Shown: positions 20,701 through 30,505, numbered from the stretch's first letter. The stretch is 64,000 nt of DNA from Leishmania martiniquensis (GCF_017916325.1 NC_090171.1:1157501-1221500), one strand, 5' to 3'. The notes: generated by a model not told the origin, from the letters alone. Numbers and translations are program-made.

Positions 20701-23700
20701 CCACTAGCGGCGACGGAGACAAGCGGATCCTGTAGTGCCCATTCCACGGCGCGGGCACTCAAAGGCGCAACGTCGGCGTTGATGCTTGTCGCTTTCTCGT
20801 TCGCTGCGCCGCGCGTCCACCTCCATACTGTCGGATCAGACCATATCGGTAGCCGCCACCACAATTGCCGCTGCCGTACCGCCGCCAGGGCGCTCTCCGA
20901 GACATGCAGGAAAGGGGAGTCGCGGTCTCGTGGGGCAAGTCCGTACGCGTGATCGACGCTGCCATTCAATCCCTCCGGCGCCAGCCACTGCCGCAGCGCA
21001 CCAGATGGTGCTTGCAGCTCTGCAACGAGACGCTGCAGTTTTGTGTACCCCATATCTGCGCGCACAGAGTCCCAAGCAAGCAGCCACACTCGCACACCGA
21101 CAGAGGCCTGCGCCGCCACAAATTCCTTCTCCACCTCCATGACATCGCCGTTCATAACATAAAACGGCTTGCCGGGCTGCAGTCGCTGAATGACACACCC
21201 CTCACCCACGACGACCGTGTCGCGCGGGTGGCGGTCCTTGCTCCGGCGCCAGAGAGCCGCTGCGTCACGTTCGGTGACCTGCATGACTCGCGACATCTCT
21301 GCTGCGTTGTAGAGGGCCACCGAGGCGTGCTGATAGGGCACCCCGAATCGCTCCTTGAAGCGGATTTGCCACTGCAGCGAGCTGGCGAGGCTCTCGGTGG
21401 CTGGAATGGTCACACCGTAGCGGTACTGGCGGTGGTGATGACAGCGGTAGAGCACGGATGCCTCAGCCGCGCTGGCGCACTCTACCACGCGCTCGTGTAC
21501 AACATGGACACCATTGACGCGTAGTCGCTGCTCCAGAAAGCTGCGAAGAGCACGGCCGCTCGAGGGCAGGCGTTCCGGCTCGGGGGCGCACGTTGGGTCC
21601 AGATAGAGGACCGCAAAGCACGTGGAGGGTGATGATGGAGAGGGCGACTTTTGTCCGTGCGCCGTCGCAAAGGCGCCTTCAACAAAAGGATCAACGGCGC
21701 TTTCGAGTGCGGCGTTACGGCAGGCGCGCAGCTGCACCAGTGGCGTGAGGCCTGCAGGAGCGCCGCCCTCTTCTTCCGTCTCCCTCGGATGTGGCGCATC
21801 CGGTGGCGGCGGCGTGGCGGCGGCCGCGGCTGACGGGATGATTGGCGTATTCTCCGGTAGCAGCAAGAATGTGCGCATGCAATGTGCGTCGCGCAAATGC
21901 CGCACCAGCGCATGCACGTCCTCCTGCGGCAGCACGCGGAATGCCTCCTCGAGAATCGCCGTGGTTCGATTGTACATGATGGGGTTGCGAAGAATTATCG
22001 ACAGCAGCGATGGGGGCACCCCTGACTGAAGGAGGAAGCAGCCGTACGGGTCTTGCCTCGGCGACTGTGCGAGCCAGCGACACCGCTCCGCGAGTGCGGC
22101 GAGGGGCGTCTCTGAGGCATGCAGCACGCACTCGATCTCGTCCGGCTTCCCTGCCAGGCTGTACCGCGTCCAATTCGTCCCAAAGTGCTGACGCAGGGAG
22201 CCGACAGCTGCGGCAGCTGGGTCGGCGGCCCCAATCACTTCTCTCAGGAATCGGCCCCACGACATGTTCGCGGTGCTCCACTCCACGGCGTACCAGACAA
22301 CCTCGCCACTCCCAGCATGCAGGCGGGATCGTCGGTAGCTGTACGGCGCGTTCATCACATAAAGACCTTCGTCGACCATATAACCCACAAAGAGCGAGTC
22401 AGACAGCTTCACCTGATGCTCGGGTGCCAGACCTTCCCACCACATCATCACGCAGACGGTCCCGTACTTCTGCTCTGCCTCTTTCGCATTCAGCACCAGC
22501 CCAAGTTGCACTGCCTTCACCCAGTCCACGCTGAAGTGCCGCGCGAAGGCTTGCGCCTCAGCGTCGGTAATGGGCACCTCGGCGGCCCTGCGAACGCATG
22601 CGTTCTTGAAGAACGGGTCGTGCAACACATCTAGGAGCTCCCTTTGGAGGGCTACTGGCAGTGGCACTGCCCCGCTGGCGCGGACGCGCACCCGATGGGC
22701 GAGTAGCAGTTCTGGCACCGCCTCCCGCACGGCAGGCGTGTTGCTAGAGGGCTGCAGCCAGATAAAACCATGGTGAAGCTCCGCGGCCCGCTGTGACTGG
22801 GCCAAGCGTGACGTCCAGCGAGGGGTGGAGGGTGAGGATTGGGGTAACGATACCGACGGTGGCAGCACCGTTTCGAGCGCTTCGCGCACCTGCTGAACCA
22901 CGATGCCGAGTGTGGATGCACCTCGCTGTAGCAGGTGCTGCACGCTCGGCTGCCGCATAAGCCAATCTTCTAGCGCCACATCAGAGCTCAGCGGTCCGCT
23001 TGGGCCTTCCCACGGCCACCGCACCACATCAACTAGCGCGTGAAACACGGTGGAGGAGAATGTGAACAGCGGCTCGCCTGCAAGACGTATCGCGTTTGCG
23101 GGGCTACGATCGGCGACGCGGGAGAACAATCGGGTCAGCGATCCCGCGGCGGTGTTACCGCGACCGCCCGCCTCTCCTTCGCTGCCGTTACTCCATTGGC
23201 CAACGAGCAAGTCCCGCATTTTGTCCAGAGAGGCGGCAGATGCGTCCCACTGAACCCGAAGCAGATGCACGCGCTCTGCCTCTGCGTGGTAGCGCCGCTC
23301 CAAAAGCGGAATGTGACCGTTCACCACCCAAACCTCGTAGGAGGCAAGGTACCCGAGCCAACAGTTGTCACCGACGCAGAGAGGCTTGGTGCGGCGCCAT
23401 TCCGCCTCCAGCGTGTCCAGTGAAATGTGCAGCGTGGCACACACCACGGCGCCGCCGTAGAGGCTAGCGGGAGCGAACCGCTGAGCAGCTTCGCCGGCTA
23501 GGGCTTCCGCAGCAGCCCTGAAGGCTCCCCGAACGTCGTCCGACAACAGTGCCCACAAGCCGGCCCCGGTTTCTCGCGCCAGCTGCCGAGCCATTGCCAA
23601 CGGGGTGCTGCCGTGGAAGACGTAGTCGCAGGCAGCACAGCCGAAGAGGTCCGCCTCCTCGATAACAGAAACGCCACTTTCTTCGAGTGTGGCCAGTGCG

Positions 23701-25844
23701 AGCTTGATAGCTTCTGCGGTAGTCGCTACCGGCGGAAGAAGCGCGAGCACCGCCTCCTGCACAGCAGGCTCCGCTGCCCTGGACGGACTCAACGACGGGT
23801 GGAGTGTCACCCACGATCGCCCCTGTGAGCACACCAGGTCTCGACTGACTGCATCATGCTCGTACGGGATGCCCCACCATAGATGACGCGCCCGCATCGC
23901 AACAAAGGGGCTGGTGGATACCTGAAAAAGGGGACACGCCGCACGCGCGGAGTCTGTGAAGGCAGTCGCGTGAGACGTGGCGCCTTCAATACTTGAGGCT
24001 TCACCATGGCCTTCGCCGAGCAGGGCCTCAGAGACAGCAGTACACCATTCAGCTATGTCCTGTCGCTCGGCGTCGATTCGCCATGAAAGCTGCCACAGCT
24101 CACCGACGCGCCCGGGCATGCGTGAGGTTGGGGAGGTTCTGAGCACGTCACAGCGGTAAACTGCGTACGCGGCGTTGACGACGAAGTAGGCCTCTGACGT
24201 GAGGCTATAGGGGCGGTGCAGCTTCCGCGCCCCCTTCTGGCTGCCTGGCAGGCTTGTAAAGTCCTCCGCTGGCGAAACAGCGTCCACCGAACACTCTGAA
24301 TTCAGCTGCGTCATGAGCGCCTCTCGCGATAGCTCTGTGATTGACAGAGTGGTAGATAATTGGTGAGTCGTGCACGCGCTCGTCGCGCAGTGCTTGAGTA
24401 CCGCACCAGCTAGCTCCGCGCCAAGCAGGTTCTCGGCGAGCGTGGCGCTCCAAATGCGGCCCTCTTGCATGGCGGTCTCCCAAGGAAGGCCGCAATTTTT
24501 CTCGAAAAGAGCCGTCGCTTCGGCACTGATGTCTTTGTCCTCATCGACCGTGAATCGGCGGAGCGCCTCCTGGTCCAGCGCGTAGCGTGCTACATTTCCG
24601 TGGTGAAGATCCAGCTTTGCAGCCAGCTCCTCTGCGGAGACTTCACGCACTGCCTCGACACGCACTTTGAGCTGGTCAAGTTTCGCTTCGAGAGACTGCA
24701 CAAGCTCTTTGCGCGACCACAGGCGAGGGTGGATGAGGGCCACTGCATAGACGCGAGCAGGGGCCGGGCCCTCGGCGAGTGGCACCGCTGATGCTGTGGT
24801 AGCCACACTCGCACACCCGTTTTGCCAGTCGTAGAGAAGAGCGGCGCAATCCGCCGCGTTTCCGTCCCCTTCGACACAGTCGGGAGTGTGCAGCGCATCA
24901 TACAGGGCCACAAGGGTGGCAGCTGCACCTTCTTCGTCTTTGCCAGCAACCATGTCCGACACTTCCGTAAAGTTGCCGCGCTCGTGTAGCGCCGGGCTGC
25001 GCAGGATCGCGGCCACCCAGGGGAGCGGTAGACCGCGCTGAAGCAGCAGCCGGACAAACGGGTCATCGCAAAGCGGCACATGCATCCAGCATGCGCGGCA
25101 CGCCAGCGCCTCCAGCGTGCCCGTGAAGACATCGATGCCCTCCGGCGTGGAAACCGTCTCTGCAAGCATGCGCGACAACCGAAGCTTTCGCTCCATGACT
25201 TCCTGCGACGCTTCTTGTGTGTCTTGCGAGGGCAGCGAGGCCGCACACCACCAGCAATAGGCGGCGGAGCCGTTGGCACCGCCACTCCCCCGCAGAAACG
25301 TCTCTCGCTCCGCAGGGTAGGTCCCATTCACGACATAGTGCAGCGCCGCAGCGCGTCCACTTTCGCCGGAGCTAAAGAGCCTGGTGATTCTCAGGCCCAA
25401 CGGCAACACAAGCACAGCGTCATCACCCGCCGACCTGCAGCGCGACGACAGCTCCGCTGCGGAAACGTTGTCTGCTCGCATGACATCAAATGCTGTCCGC
25501 AGTCGCCCGTCATCGAGGGCGGAGTCCCAGAGCTCCCCATAGCGCTGGTAGAAGAGAGACTTGAGGTCTTCTTCGGCCGCGCAAAACGGCGGCTCCTCCC
25601 CTTCCCCGGAGGCATCATACCGAGCGCAGAGCGGGTGGCGCAGGACAACGTCCGTCGGCGATGAGGCCCAATAGTGGGTGCGGCCAAAGTGCCGTTCTAC
25701 AGTTGACGTGCACAGCAACGTGCTTGTAGAGACAGTGTCTTCGGCATCGACGCACGCACCAGAGTCCGTCAGGCGTGTGCGTACGCGATCAGCGACAGCT
25801 GGTGACCATGCGTGCGGTCGAATGAGAACAAAAATGGGGTTCAT
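17793..25844 (-). CDS. Giant protein of seven degenerate NDP-kinase-like modules with a C-terminal EF-hand-like end
   Basis: 2683 residues from ATG 25844; the frame upstream is Pro/His-rich tract opened only by GTG. I see seven modules, starting near residues 1, 363, 697, 1025, 1407, 1757 and 2145. Each begins with a strand like FVLIRPHAW or VALIHPRLW (compare NDPK ALIKPDA). Each has a hallmark [VI][VIM]N[GA] at 171, 555, 840, 1163, 1563, 1900 and 2338, usually followed by a W.x.W strand. Modules 4, 6 and 7 keep GAADPAAAAVGSLR-type segments matching NDPK GATNPxxAxPGTIR. Then a (H)xSExPL helix matches NDPK HGSDSxxSA. Only modules 4 (His1242) and 5 (His1647) have His at the phospho-acceptor place; others show Gln, Thr, Cys or Met. 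The C-terminus has Pro6 (about 2570) and a helix-loop-helix end. It is probably a scaffold, and flagellar location is a guess. Confidence 0.75.
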   Translation of the reverse strand: MNPIFVLIRPHAWSPAVADRVRTRLTDSGACVDAEDTVSTSTLLCTSTVERHFGRTHYWASSPTDVVLRHPLCARYDASGEGEEPPFCAAEEDLKSLFYQRYGELWDSALDDGRLRTAFDVMRADNVSAAELSSRCRSAGDDAVLVLPLGLRITRLFSSGESGRAAALHYVVNGTYPAERETFLRGSGGANGSAAYCWWCAASLPSQDTQEASQEVMERKLRLSRMLAETVSTPEGIDVFTGTLEALACRACWMHVPLCDDPFVRLLLQRGLPLPWVAAILRSPALHERGNFTEVSDMVAGKDEEGAAATLVALYDALHTPDCVEGDGNAADCAALLYDWQNGCASVATTASAVPLAEGPAPARVYAVALIHPRLWSRKELVQSLEAKLDQLKVRVEAVREVSAEELAAKLDLHHGNVARYALDQEALRRFTVDEDKDISAEATALFEKNCGLPWETAMQEGRIWSATLAENLLGAELAGAVLKHCATSACTTHQLSTTLSITELSREALMTQLNSECSVDAVSPAEDFTSLPGSQKGARKLHRPYSLTSEAYFVVNAAYAVYRCDVLRTSPTSRMPGRVGELWQLSWRIDAERQDIAEWCTAVSEALLGEGHGEASSIEGATSHATAFTDSARAACPLFQVSTSPFVAMRARHLWWGIPYEHDAVSRDLVCSQGRSWVTLHPSLSPSRAAEPAVQEAVLALLPPVATTAEAIKLALATLEESGVSVIEEADLFGCAACDYVFHGSTPLAMARQLARETGAGLWALLSDDVRGAFRAAAEALAGEAAQRFAPASLYGGAVVCATLHISLDTLEAEWRRTKPLCVGDNCWLGYLASYEVWVVNGHIPLLERRYHAEAERVHLLRVQWDASAASLDKMRDLLVGQWSNGSEGEAGGRGNTAAGSLTRLFSRVADRSPANAIRLAGEPLFTFSSTVFHALVDVVRWPWEGPSGPLSSDVALEDWLMRQPSVQHLLQRGASTLGIVVQQVREALETVLPPSVSLPQSSPSTPRWTSRLAQSQRAAELHHGFIWLQPSSNTPAVREAVPELLLAHRVRVRASGAVPLPVALQRELLDVLHDPFFKNACVRRAAEVPITDAEAQAFARHFSVDWVKAVQLGLVLNAKEAEQKYGTVCVMMWWEGLAPEHQVKLSDSLFVGYMVDEGLYVMNAPYSYRRSRLHAGSGEVVWYAVEWSTANMSWGRFLREVIGAADPAAAAVGSLRQHFGTNWTRYSLAGKPDEIECVLHASETPLAALAERCRWLAQSPRQDPYGCFLLQSGVPPSLLSIILRNPIMYNRTTAILEEAFRVLPQEDVHALVRHLRDAHCMRTFLLLPENTPIIPSAAAAATPPPPDAPHPRETEEEGGAPAGLTPLVQLRACRNAALESAVDPFVEGAFATAHGQKSPSPSSPSTCFAVLYLDPTCAPEPERLPSSGRALRSFLEQRLRVNGVHVVHERVVECASAAEASVLYRCHHHRQYRYGVTIPATESLASSLQWQIRFKERFGVPYQHASVALYNAAEMSRVMQVTERDAAALWRRSKDRHPRDTVVVGEGCVIQRLQPGKPFYVMNGDVMEVEKEFVAAQASVGVRVWLLAWDSVRADMGYTKLQRLVAELQAPSGALRQWLAPEGLNGSVDHAYGLAPRDRDSPFLHVSESALAAVRQRQLWWRLPIWSDPTVWRWTRGAANEKATSINADVAPLSARAVEWALQDPLVSVAASGDDGPVYLWDTAVGMDAQHARACIEHYWAAVVADVRNDDATRNTAVLTLAPPVATNSAVHHLVRSVLLDNGLRIDTHGFIADHGEDEATLKSTVQYLYPEDWSYAIEEPTEIQLSADEAERVACTFGISWEALLESGRLLPASRSTKRLGGMTAPQLRLFMNRAKRSLWVRPHLHIAELGEYGVYVINAHVPYLAHTIAGAMTQYPLPYYVASWCPSQWSWKECLAQVFGCAEPSLAAPGSIRGRLYASWSALGLHAAPERAEGGGGVCVSEGPLQSLLSRLHVQWPPLDSFGSDAVGSVVLRQPEPLCATTVLRAWLRNPVVTCDNRRAGVLLHLAYWDTIEVLQLLEAVAAAFKETPASEALLLPSALAAARNEKQDAERRRAAEAGWEAVLQQRYDLPLLLTSATAAVTPSTLAADSTAGSPLLHRNVGTLLFFSRLLDPAQRVLLRQHLLQHGVAVTTAVTYDDEQQECTAALLDRLYATEAFFAGCHNLAAVLLEDSEVSVEDQDRFSSIFRDEVPWLELLAHSTLSQEAEHDSDTGVVGSASDESPQLRRIYSAADAMRLWHLTPHELWAAMRQGVSMRLSAGLEVTRLSRTVPGRASESNGHDVAEDTGAPWKGHYVVNGFYAAVRASLSAPAPAPGNNGTYRARAPRSLTKWDVTWDARTLSWHDFFHRVIGCADCAQAAPASFNALLAESIMGARATHAANEDEVLSPLSCVGVMAASGPLAAFAIRRRWSWNAGHHDIHLPDPFLRTLGVAGVDHEVVLNEGWLLNPIIPVAESTRRLHVFDWTRGCDMPAVLDWMHRLQQTRSHASIEVAEARGASPAPAETPLALEQSADADPAAQTEAAELLPPPPPPRKKAQLQMAWVRDALMHASTDADYERLWQHYRSLSAPADAAGKVASTREGGDTIPFALFYRDFKSVDHFGVPCISHELKQLFLGIELQKRGRMSYADLAHALALYHLL

Positions 25845-27287
25845 GTACGTAGCTGCTTGGAGGGGCGGTGCTGATGGGTGAAGGGTTCGCGTGTGCGTCC
25901 GTCTGGTGGTGTTGGTGGTGTATGTGTGTGTGGGGTGGGGGGGGTGAGGTGGGGGCAAAGGCCTTACGTGATTGCTGCTTTCCAAGGAAAGAATAAACCG
26001 AAGGGAGAAAAAAAACGAAAGCGAAAGGGGAGGCGAGCAAAGCAGCTCGGGGTGCGGTGGTGGTGGTGGGGCGGTGAAGCGGCCGTGCACACGAGCGACT
26101 CGTACTCTGCTGTGGCTAGTTTACATGCAACCGAACGTCGTAGCACCGAGGGAAAATAAGAAAGGGGCCCTCCTTCTTCCGGGCAAAGAGTCCTCTTATC
26201 TCTCAAGGTGCTGTGAAAAAGAGCCTTCGCTGGCGGTGCCTGTGCCAACGGATGCGCAGAACGAGGAGTGACGCAGCAAAGGCGATGGGGCGAGAGAGGC
26301 AGAGCGCGAAGAGCGTCTCCTGGTCAGCAACGAATGAGGCGTGCAAAGAAAAGGGAGGAGGAGGCAAGGTTGGCCGGCGCGCAGCCTTGAAGAAGATGCT
26401 TACAGATGTGTATATGCCGCCGTTGGACCCACACAGACATCTACATGGGGAGCGATGCCGCACAAAGAGAGAGGGCTCGGGGGGGTGAGTAGAGCGTCGG
26501 GGAAGGAATGGCATGGGGGATGTGCCAGGACGCACCCATGGCGCGTTCGATAGGCTACCCTTGGCCTTGGAATGAGCAACAGGGCCTCCGTCTTTTCGTT
26601 CGTCTGAGAAGTTCCACCGACTCGCGCGTGATGTTTTATGCGAAAACAGCAGGGCACCATCTCCACAACTCACACGAGCCGAGAAGCCAGTAGCCGTCAC
26701 TCTAGCGTTGAGCCGCACGAACAAAAAAGTGTCTATCCAGAAGAATGGCTTGTTGCCTCTAAGCCTGCCCATCTAAGCAGGGGTGGGGGTCTGGGGGCGG
26801 CAGGACACTCTACACGCCATTCCTGCCGTGATGCTCCCTCTCTTTCTATCGCTATTGGCGAGTAGAGAGAACCACACAGTCCTTCCGCGACAAAAGCAAA
26901 AAGACAGACGAGGGCAACGCAGGACATGAGAGCAGCAGAGGTGTGCTGAGGGTGAGTGGGTCGGGAGTCTCTCCTGCGGAGAGGATAGCAGGCCTACGGA
27001 GAGGACATCATGAGAGGAGGGCAAAGAAGGTACGTGCAGGGGAGGTAGAAGGAGGCCGCGGGGAGGTGTCAGCTCCTCTGCTATCGGCGTTTGTTTCGCC
27101 TCTGCCGTGTGCGATGGGGGCAACGATGACACGCGACAAGGATCGACACGGGCTGCATGTGGCCGTACCGCAAGCACCGGCATGCTCCTCCTCGACCGTT
27201 GGCGCCGTCGCCGCTGCCGCCCTCTTCCTGCACAGAAACATACAAAAGAGAGGTGAAGAAGAAGGGCGCATTCTAATCTCTGCAAAC
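25845..27287. other. Intergenic region upstream of the NDPK-like giant
   Basis: It contains the sense CA/CCCC tract (about 25905-25965) with several AG acceptors (25903-25904, 25871-25872, 25856-25857, 25853-25854) for the giant gene. A 189-codon open frame (26203-26772) has no recognisable content and I do not call it. Confidence 0.5.
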
Positions 27288-29897
27288 TTAATGCGTAACT
27301 GCTGCAGTGAAGCTCCGATGCAGCGCCTCCGTGTCCGTCGGCAGGGACAGCATCAGATTCTTCGTCTGGATGAGGTAGTTCGCAACTTGTGTGGGCTCTG
27401 TGGCGATCACGATGAGCTTCTGTAGAAGTATGTACTGCTCCGATGTCAGCTCCGCGGCGAGAGGGTGCTCCAGAAAGAGCTGCAGACTTCCCAGCAGGTC
27501 CTGCCCGTAAGTGATGACGGACTGCGCTGCACCGTCCTCAAAGTCGAACGGAATTGTGCGACCGGCATTGCGGTCCACAAACATGCCGAAGTCCACCCAG
27601 CGCTCCCAGTGAAACATCAGCATGAACGGCTCCCGCGTGGCGTTCTGAACCCCGCCGTTGCCGCTGCCCTCCTTTACGCGCTGCGTCTCTTCGTCCTTCC
27701 CCTGCAGCGAGGACGCTGCCTCAGGTGCCATCGGCCACGCGAGAAACAACTCGCCGAGAGCTGACACGTTTCCGTGTACTGTGCGACGCGCAACCATCGC
27801 CGAGAAGGCCTTCAGCACAACACGCAGAAGGGTGGTGTAGCTCCGAAGTGACAAGGGAAGCCCGCTCATGGGGACGGCGCGGTAGCCATTTGGCATCGAG
27901 AGTACGGTGATGCCGCCTCCATCAGCGTAGCGGATGCCGTGCACGTGCATCTGTGGAGCACACAAGAAAAGGCCGAGTGCTGCCCGCCGGGCCTCATCGC
28001 CGCCCCGGGGGAGACTCGTCGCGCGCCACCGGTACACGAAACACTCCTGCGACACCTCCTCTTGTACAGATTCATCCTTCTTCGATAGTGGTAGTGGGCC
28101 AGACTCTGCATCGTCCGTGTACGGCGCAGAGCACTGCTCTTCCTCGGCGACAGAGCCCGCCGGCGCAGTTGACGACGTCACCACGACACCGTTCTCTCCG
28201 TCACCAACGCTTGTCTGCATTGCCGAGCTCCCTGGCGCAGCGGCGGTGACACTGCCGCCTCGTTGCGATGCTGCATCTGTTGCAGTATTATCGACCGGCT
28301 CGTCACCAGCGCCCCTCTGACCCACCGCTGTTGCCGCCTCATGAACCCCAGGTGAGGTGCGGGTCTTGGGTGACTCCTTTGCCTCAACGGCGGTCCCTGG
28401 CGCTTGGGCTGGGGCACGGATTCGCACCGCCACGTACACCTCGGCCACGAGGTGGAAGTGCACCAGTTGGTACCACGCGCTACCGAGTCGCACTACCGAG
28501 CCACACTGCAACTCCGGCGTCTTCTCTGCACTCGTCGCTTCCTCCTCTGAGTAGAGATGGGGCGGTAGGGCCGCGGCGGACACCTCCACATTCTGCTCCA
28601 CTGCGGCCTGTACCTTGCTCACCGCGATGGTTGGGGCCGTCAGCCCATACACACTGCTCGCAATGGGTTGTCTGTACGAGAGGGTGGCGGTGCCACGCGA
28701 CGCGGTTGGGGTGCTCATGCGCGTTGTGCTGCGAAACAGCTGCTTGGTGGCTCGCACTGCTGCGGACGCCCGTGAGGTAGACGCCCATCGCGTCGCGTCC
28801 TCCATGACTGTCTCCTCTACCCTGGTGTTTTCTGTCTCTGGTAGCGGCACTGGTGGTGGTGTGGGCAGGCGCGGGGGGAGTGGCGCGGCGCCCTGCACAC
28901 GCTGCTGAGACGGCTGGTCCTTTCGTTGCACATCTTCGACCCCTTGATTGTTGTTGATGAAGCGGACGCGACTGTGGCGACCGCCGCCGCCGCAGCTGCT
29001 GCGACTGCGGTGACGCTTCTCTGACCGCCACCGCCCATCCCAGCGGCCACCGTCGGCATCGTCCAGCGGCCGCGGTAGGGTAGAGAGCGGCATCGACGAG
29101 GCCCGCAGAAAGCCGTTCCCGCCGTCGCCGCGGTGGATGAGGATGCCCTCTTCCTCCGCTACGGGCCGCGTGGAAGTAGTGCTGTGCGTCTTGGTGAGGC
29201 CGCCACGGCTCATTACCACCGCAGCGGTCCCGCTGCTGTCGCGGAAAATCGAAAATTCAGATGGCCGTGCTGAAGCGGGGCAAGAAGAGGTGCCGAGGGC
29301 AGACGCGGATAGGTAGTACGAGGTGGCCGAGACGTCGATGTCGACAAGGGTGTCGCCACCCATGTGACTGGGCCGCACAAGGCGCGATGCCTCCTCCGTC
29401 TGCACGAGTTCGTGCCCCTCTGCAGCGGCCGCGGAAGCCCGCAGGGACATGGGGCGACTGCCGCCGGTGGTGTCAGATTCCATCGGCAGCTCGGCGCTTA
29501 GCCGCACACCTGAGCGGCGCGAGTCGCGGCCTTCTTCTTTCTCCAGACGTCGTAGCTCTTGCTGGACGGCCATGTCCTGCATCTGGAAAGCGACGCACAG
29601 CTCTCGTCCCAGCCGGTCGTACATCGGATACTTGGAGGAGAAGACAACATTGGGATTGCGTGAGGAGAGTGCCGCACGGCGCTGCTCGTACTGCCGAGCG
29701 GTGCGACGCGCCGGAGTCACCAATGCCGGGGTGACTGGTGCAGCGCTGTCACTTGTCTGGCCCGCCGTATGCAGTGGCGGCGTCCCCCCACAAACGTCAG
29801 CCTCTTCCTCTTTCAGCTCTTGCAGGTACTCCTCCACCGTCATCCGGCGGATGTACGTTGTGTCGTACCCGTACACGGCATCGTAGGGGGAGTACAT
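27288..29897 (-). CDS. Protein with C-terminal Bub1/Mad3-like pseudokinase region (tentative)
   Basis: 869 residues from ATG 29897; the upstream in-frame start is GTG only. The N-terminus has short conserved-looking blocks (SPYDAVYGYD, MTVEEYLQELKEEE and KYPMYDRLGRELC), then a long Ser/Thr/Arg-rich disordered middle. The C-terminal third reads like a split, decayed kinase domain: a lobe starting LGSAWYQLVHFHLVAEVYVAVRI, a low-complexity insert, a helix before RRTVHGNVSALGELFL (catalytic loop with HGN in place of HGD), RWVDFGMFVDRN (DFG region) and YGQDLLGSLQLFLE. The VDFGxxxD pattern is closest to Bub1/Mad3 kinases that act in the spindle checkpoint. No glycine-rich loop and no KEN box are visible. 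The family assignment is inference; the gene itself is firm. Confidence 0.7.
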   Translation of the reverse strand: MYSPYDAVYGYDTTYIRRMTVEEYLQELKEEEADVCGGTPPLHTAGQTSDSAAPVTPALVTPARRTARQYEQRRAALSSRNPNVVFSSKYPMYDRLGRELCVAFQMQDMAVQQELRRLEKEEGRDSRRSGVRLSAELPMESDTTGGSRPMSLRASAAAAEGHELVQTEEASRLVRPSHMGGDTLVDIDVSATSYYLSASALGTSSCPASARPSEFSIFRDSSGTAAVVMSRGGLTKTHSTTSTRPVAEEEGILIHRGDGGNGFLRASSMPLSTLPRPLDDADGGRWDGRWRSEKRHRSRSSCGGGGRHSRVRFINNNQGVEDVQRKDQPSQQRVQGAAPLPPRLPTPPPVPLPETENTRVEETVMEDATRWASTSRASAAVRATKQLFRSTTRMSTPTASRGTATLSYRQPIASSVYGLTAPTIAVSKVQAAVEQNVEVSAAALPPHLYSEEEATSAEKTPELQCGSVVRLGSAWYQLVHFHLVAEVYVAVRIRAPAQAPGTAVEAKESPKTRTSPGVHEAATAVGQRGAGDEPVDNTATDAASQRGGSVTAAAPGSSAMQTSVGDGENGVVVTSSTAPAGSVAEEEQCSAPYTDDAESGPLPLSKKDESVQEEVSQECFVYRWRATSLPRGGDEARRAALGLFLCAPQMHVHGIRYADGGGITVLSMPNGYRAVPMSGLPLSLRSYTTLLRVVLKAFSAMVARRTVHGNVSALGELFLAWPMAPEAASSLQGKDEETQRVKEGSGNGGVQNATREPFMLMFHWERWVDFGMFVDRNAGRTIPFDFEDGAAQSVITYGQDLLGSLQLFLEHPLAAELTSEQYILLQKLIVIATEPTQVANYLIQTKNLMLSLPTDTEALHRSFTAAVTH

Positions 29898-30505
29898 TGA
29901 TGTGTGTCCCACGTCTTTACAGACGTGGAGGGGTGGCACGCCAAGAGAGACGGTAGGCAGGGAAAAAGAATAGAAGAGGAGCGAGCGGTATACCGCGCGG
30001 GCGCAAGGGAAGCTCCTGCGTCCGTGAGTCGTCGCCCGAGGGGCGCGTGGAAAGAGAGGGGAAAAAAGGGGGAGGGCGAAACAGGTCGATCAGTGCGGAA
30101 GAGGCTGGCGGATAACGGCGCAAGCGCCTGCACGCTAACGGGGATGACAGGGAGTGTGGAGAGGAAGCAGTGGCACCCAAGGCGGCAGTGGCGGTGTTCG
30201 CCAGTTGAGCTGGCCCTGCTGCAGGGCCGGCGGGGCTCGAGTGGTGGCATCACGCGCAGAAAAAGAGAAGACAGCGCCCCCCCCTATCGAATCCATCTCT
30301 TCCTTACCCCCCCTCCCCCACCCAGCACGGCCTCTCTTCAAGGCTGCACGTGGCTGGGAGCACCCGAATGAGCCGCACGTCTTTGTGTAAGATCCCTCGC
30401 CGGCGATACGGCTAATCATACAGAACAGAACACAAAGCAGATGCAGTGGCCCGCGGAGGAGCAACGGCATGTTTGAGGGAGACGCATAAAGCGAGCAACG
30501 TGCTC
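29898..30505. other. Intergenic region between AAA-like and pseudokinase genes
   Basis: No supported gene. The part next to 29898 holds the pyrimidine tract and hairpin of the pseudokinase gene. Confidence 0.5.
29909..29928 (-). promoter_or_regulatory. Perfect 8-bp hairpin containing the predicted splice acceptor of the pseudokinase gene
   Basis: Stem 29909-29916 pairs with 29921-29928 around a 4-nt loop. On the sense strand a long CT-rich tract ends at the first AG (29915-29916), which lies at the loop-proximal base of the downstream arm. The 5' UTR would be 17 nt with no ATG. Confidence 0.5.

Noticed and set aside
25845..26090. N-terminal extension of the NDPK-like giant
   Set aside because: Opens with GTG and reads Pro/His/Thr tract; the ATG at 25844 starts a clean NDPK-like strand.
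26203..26772. 189-codon ATG frame between the giant gene and the pseudokinase gene
   Set aside because: No clear splice acceptor, no domain, composition like the surrounding UTR.
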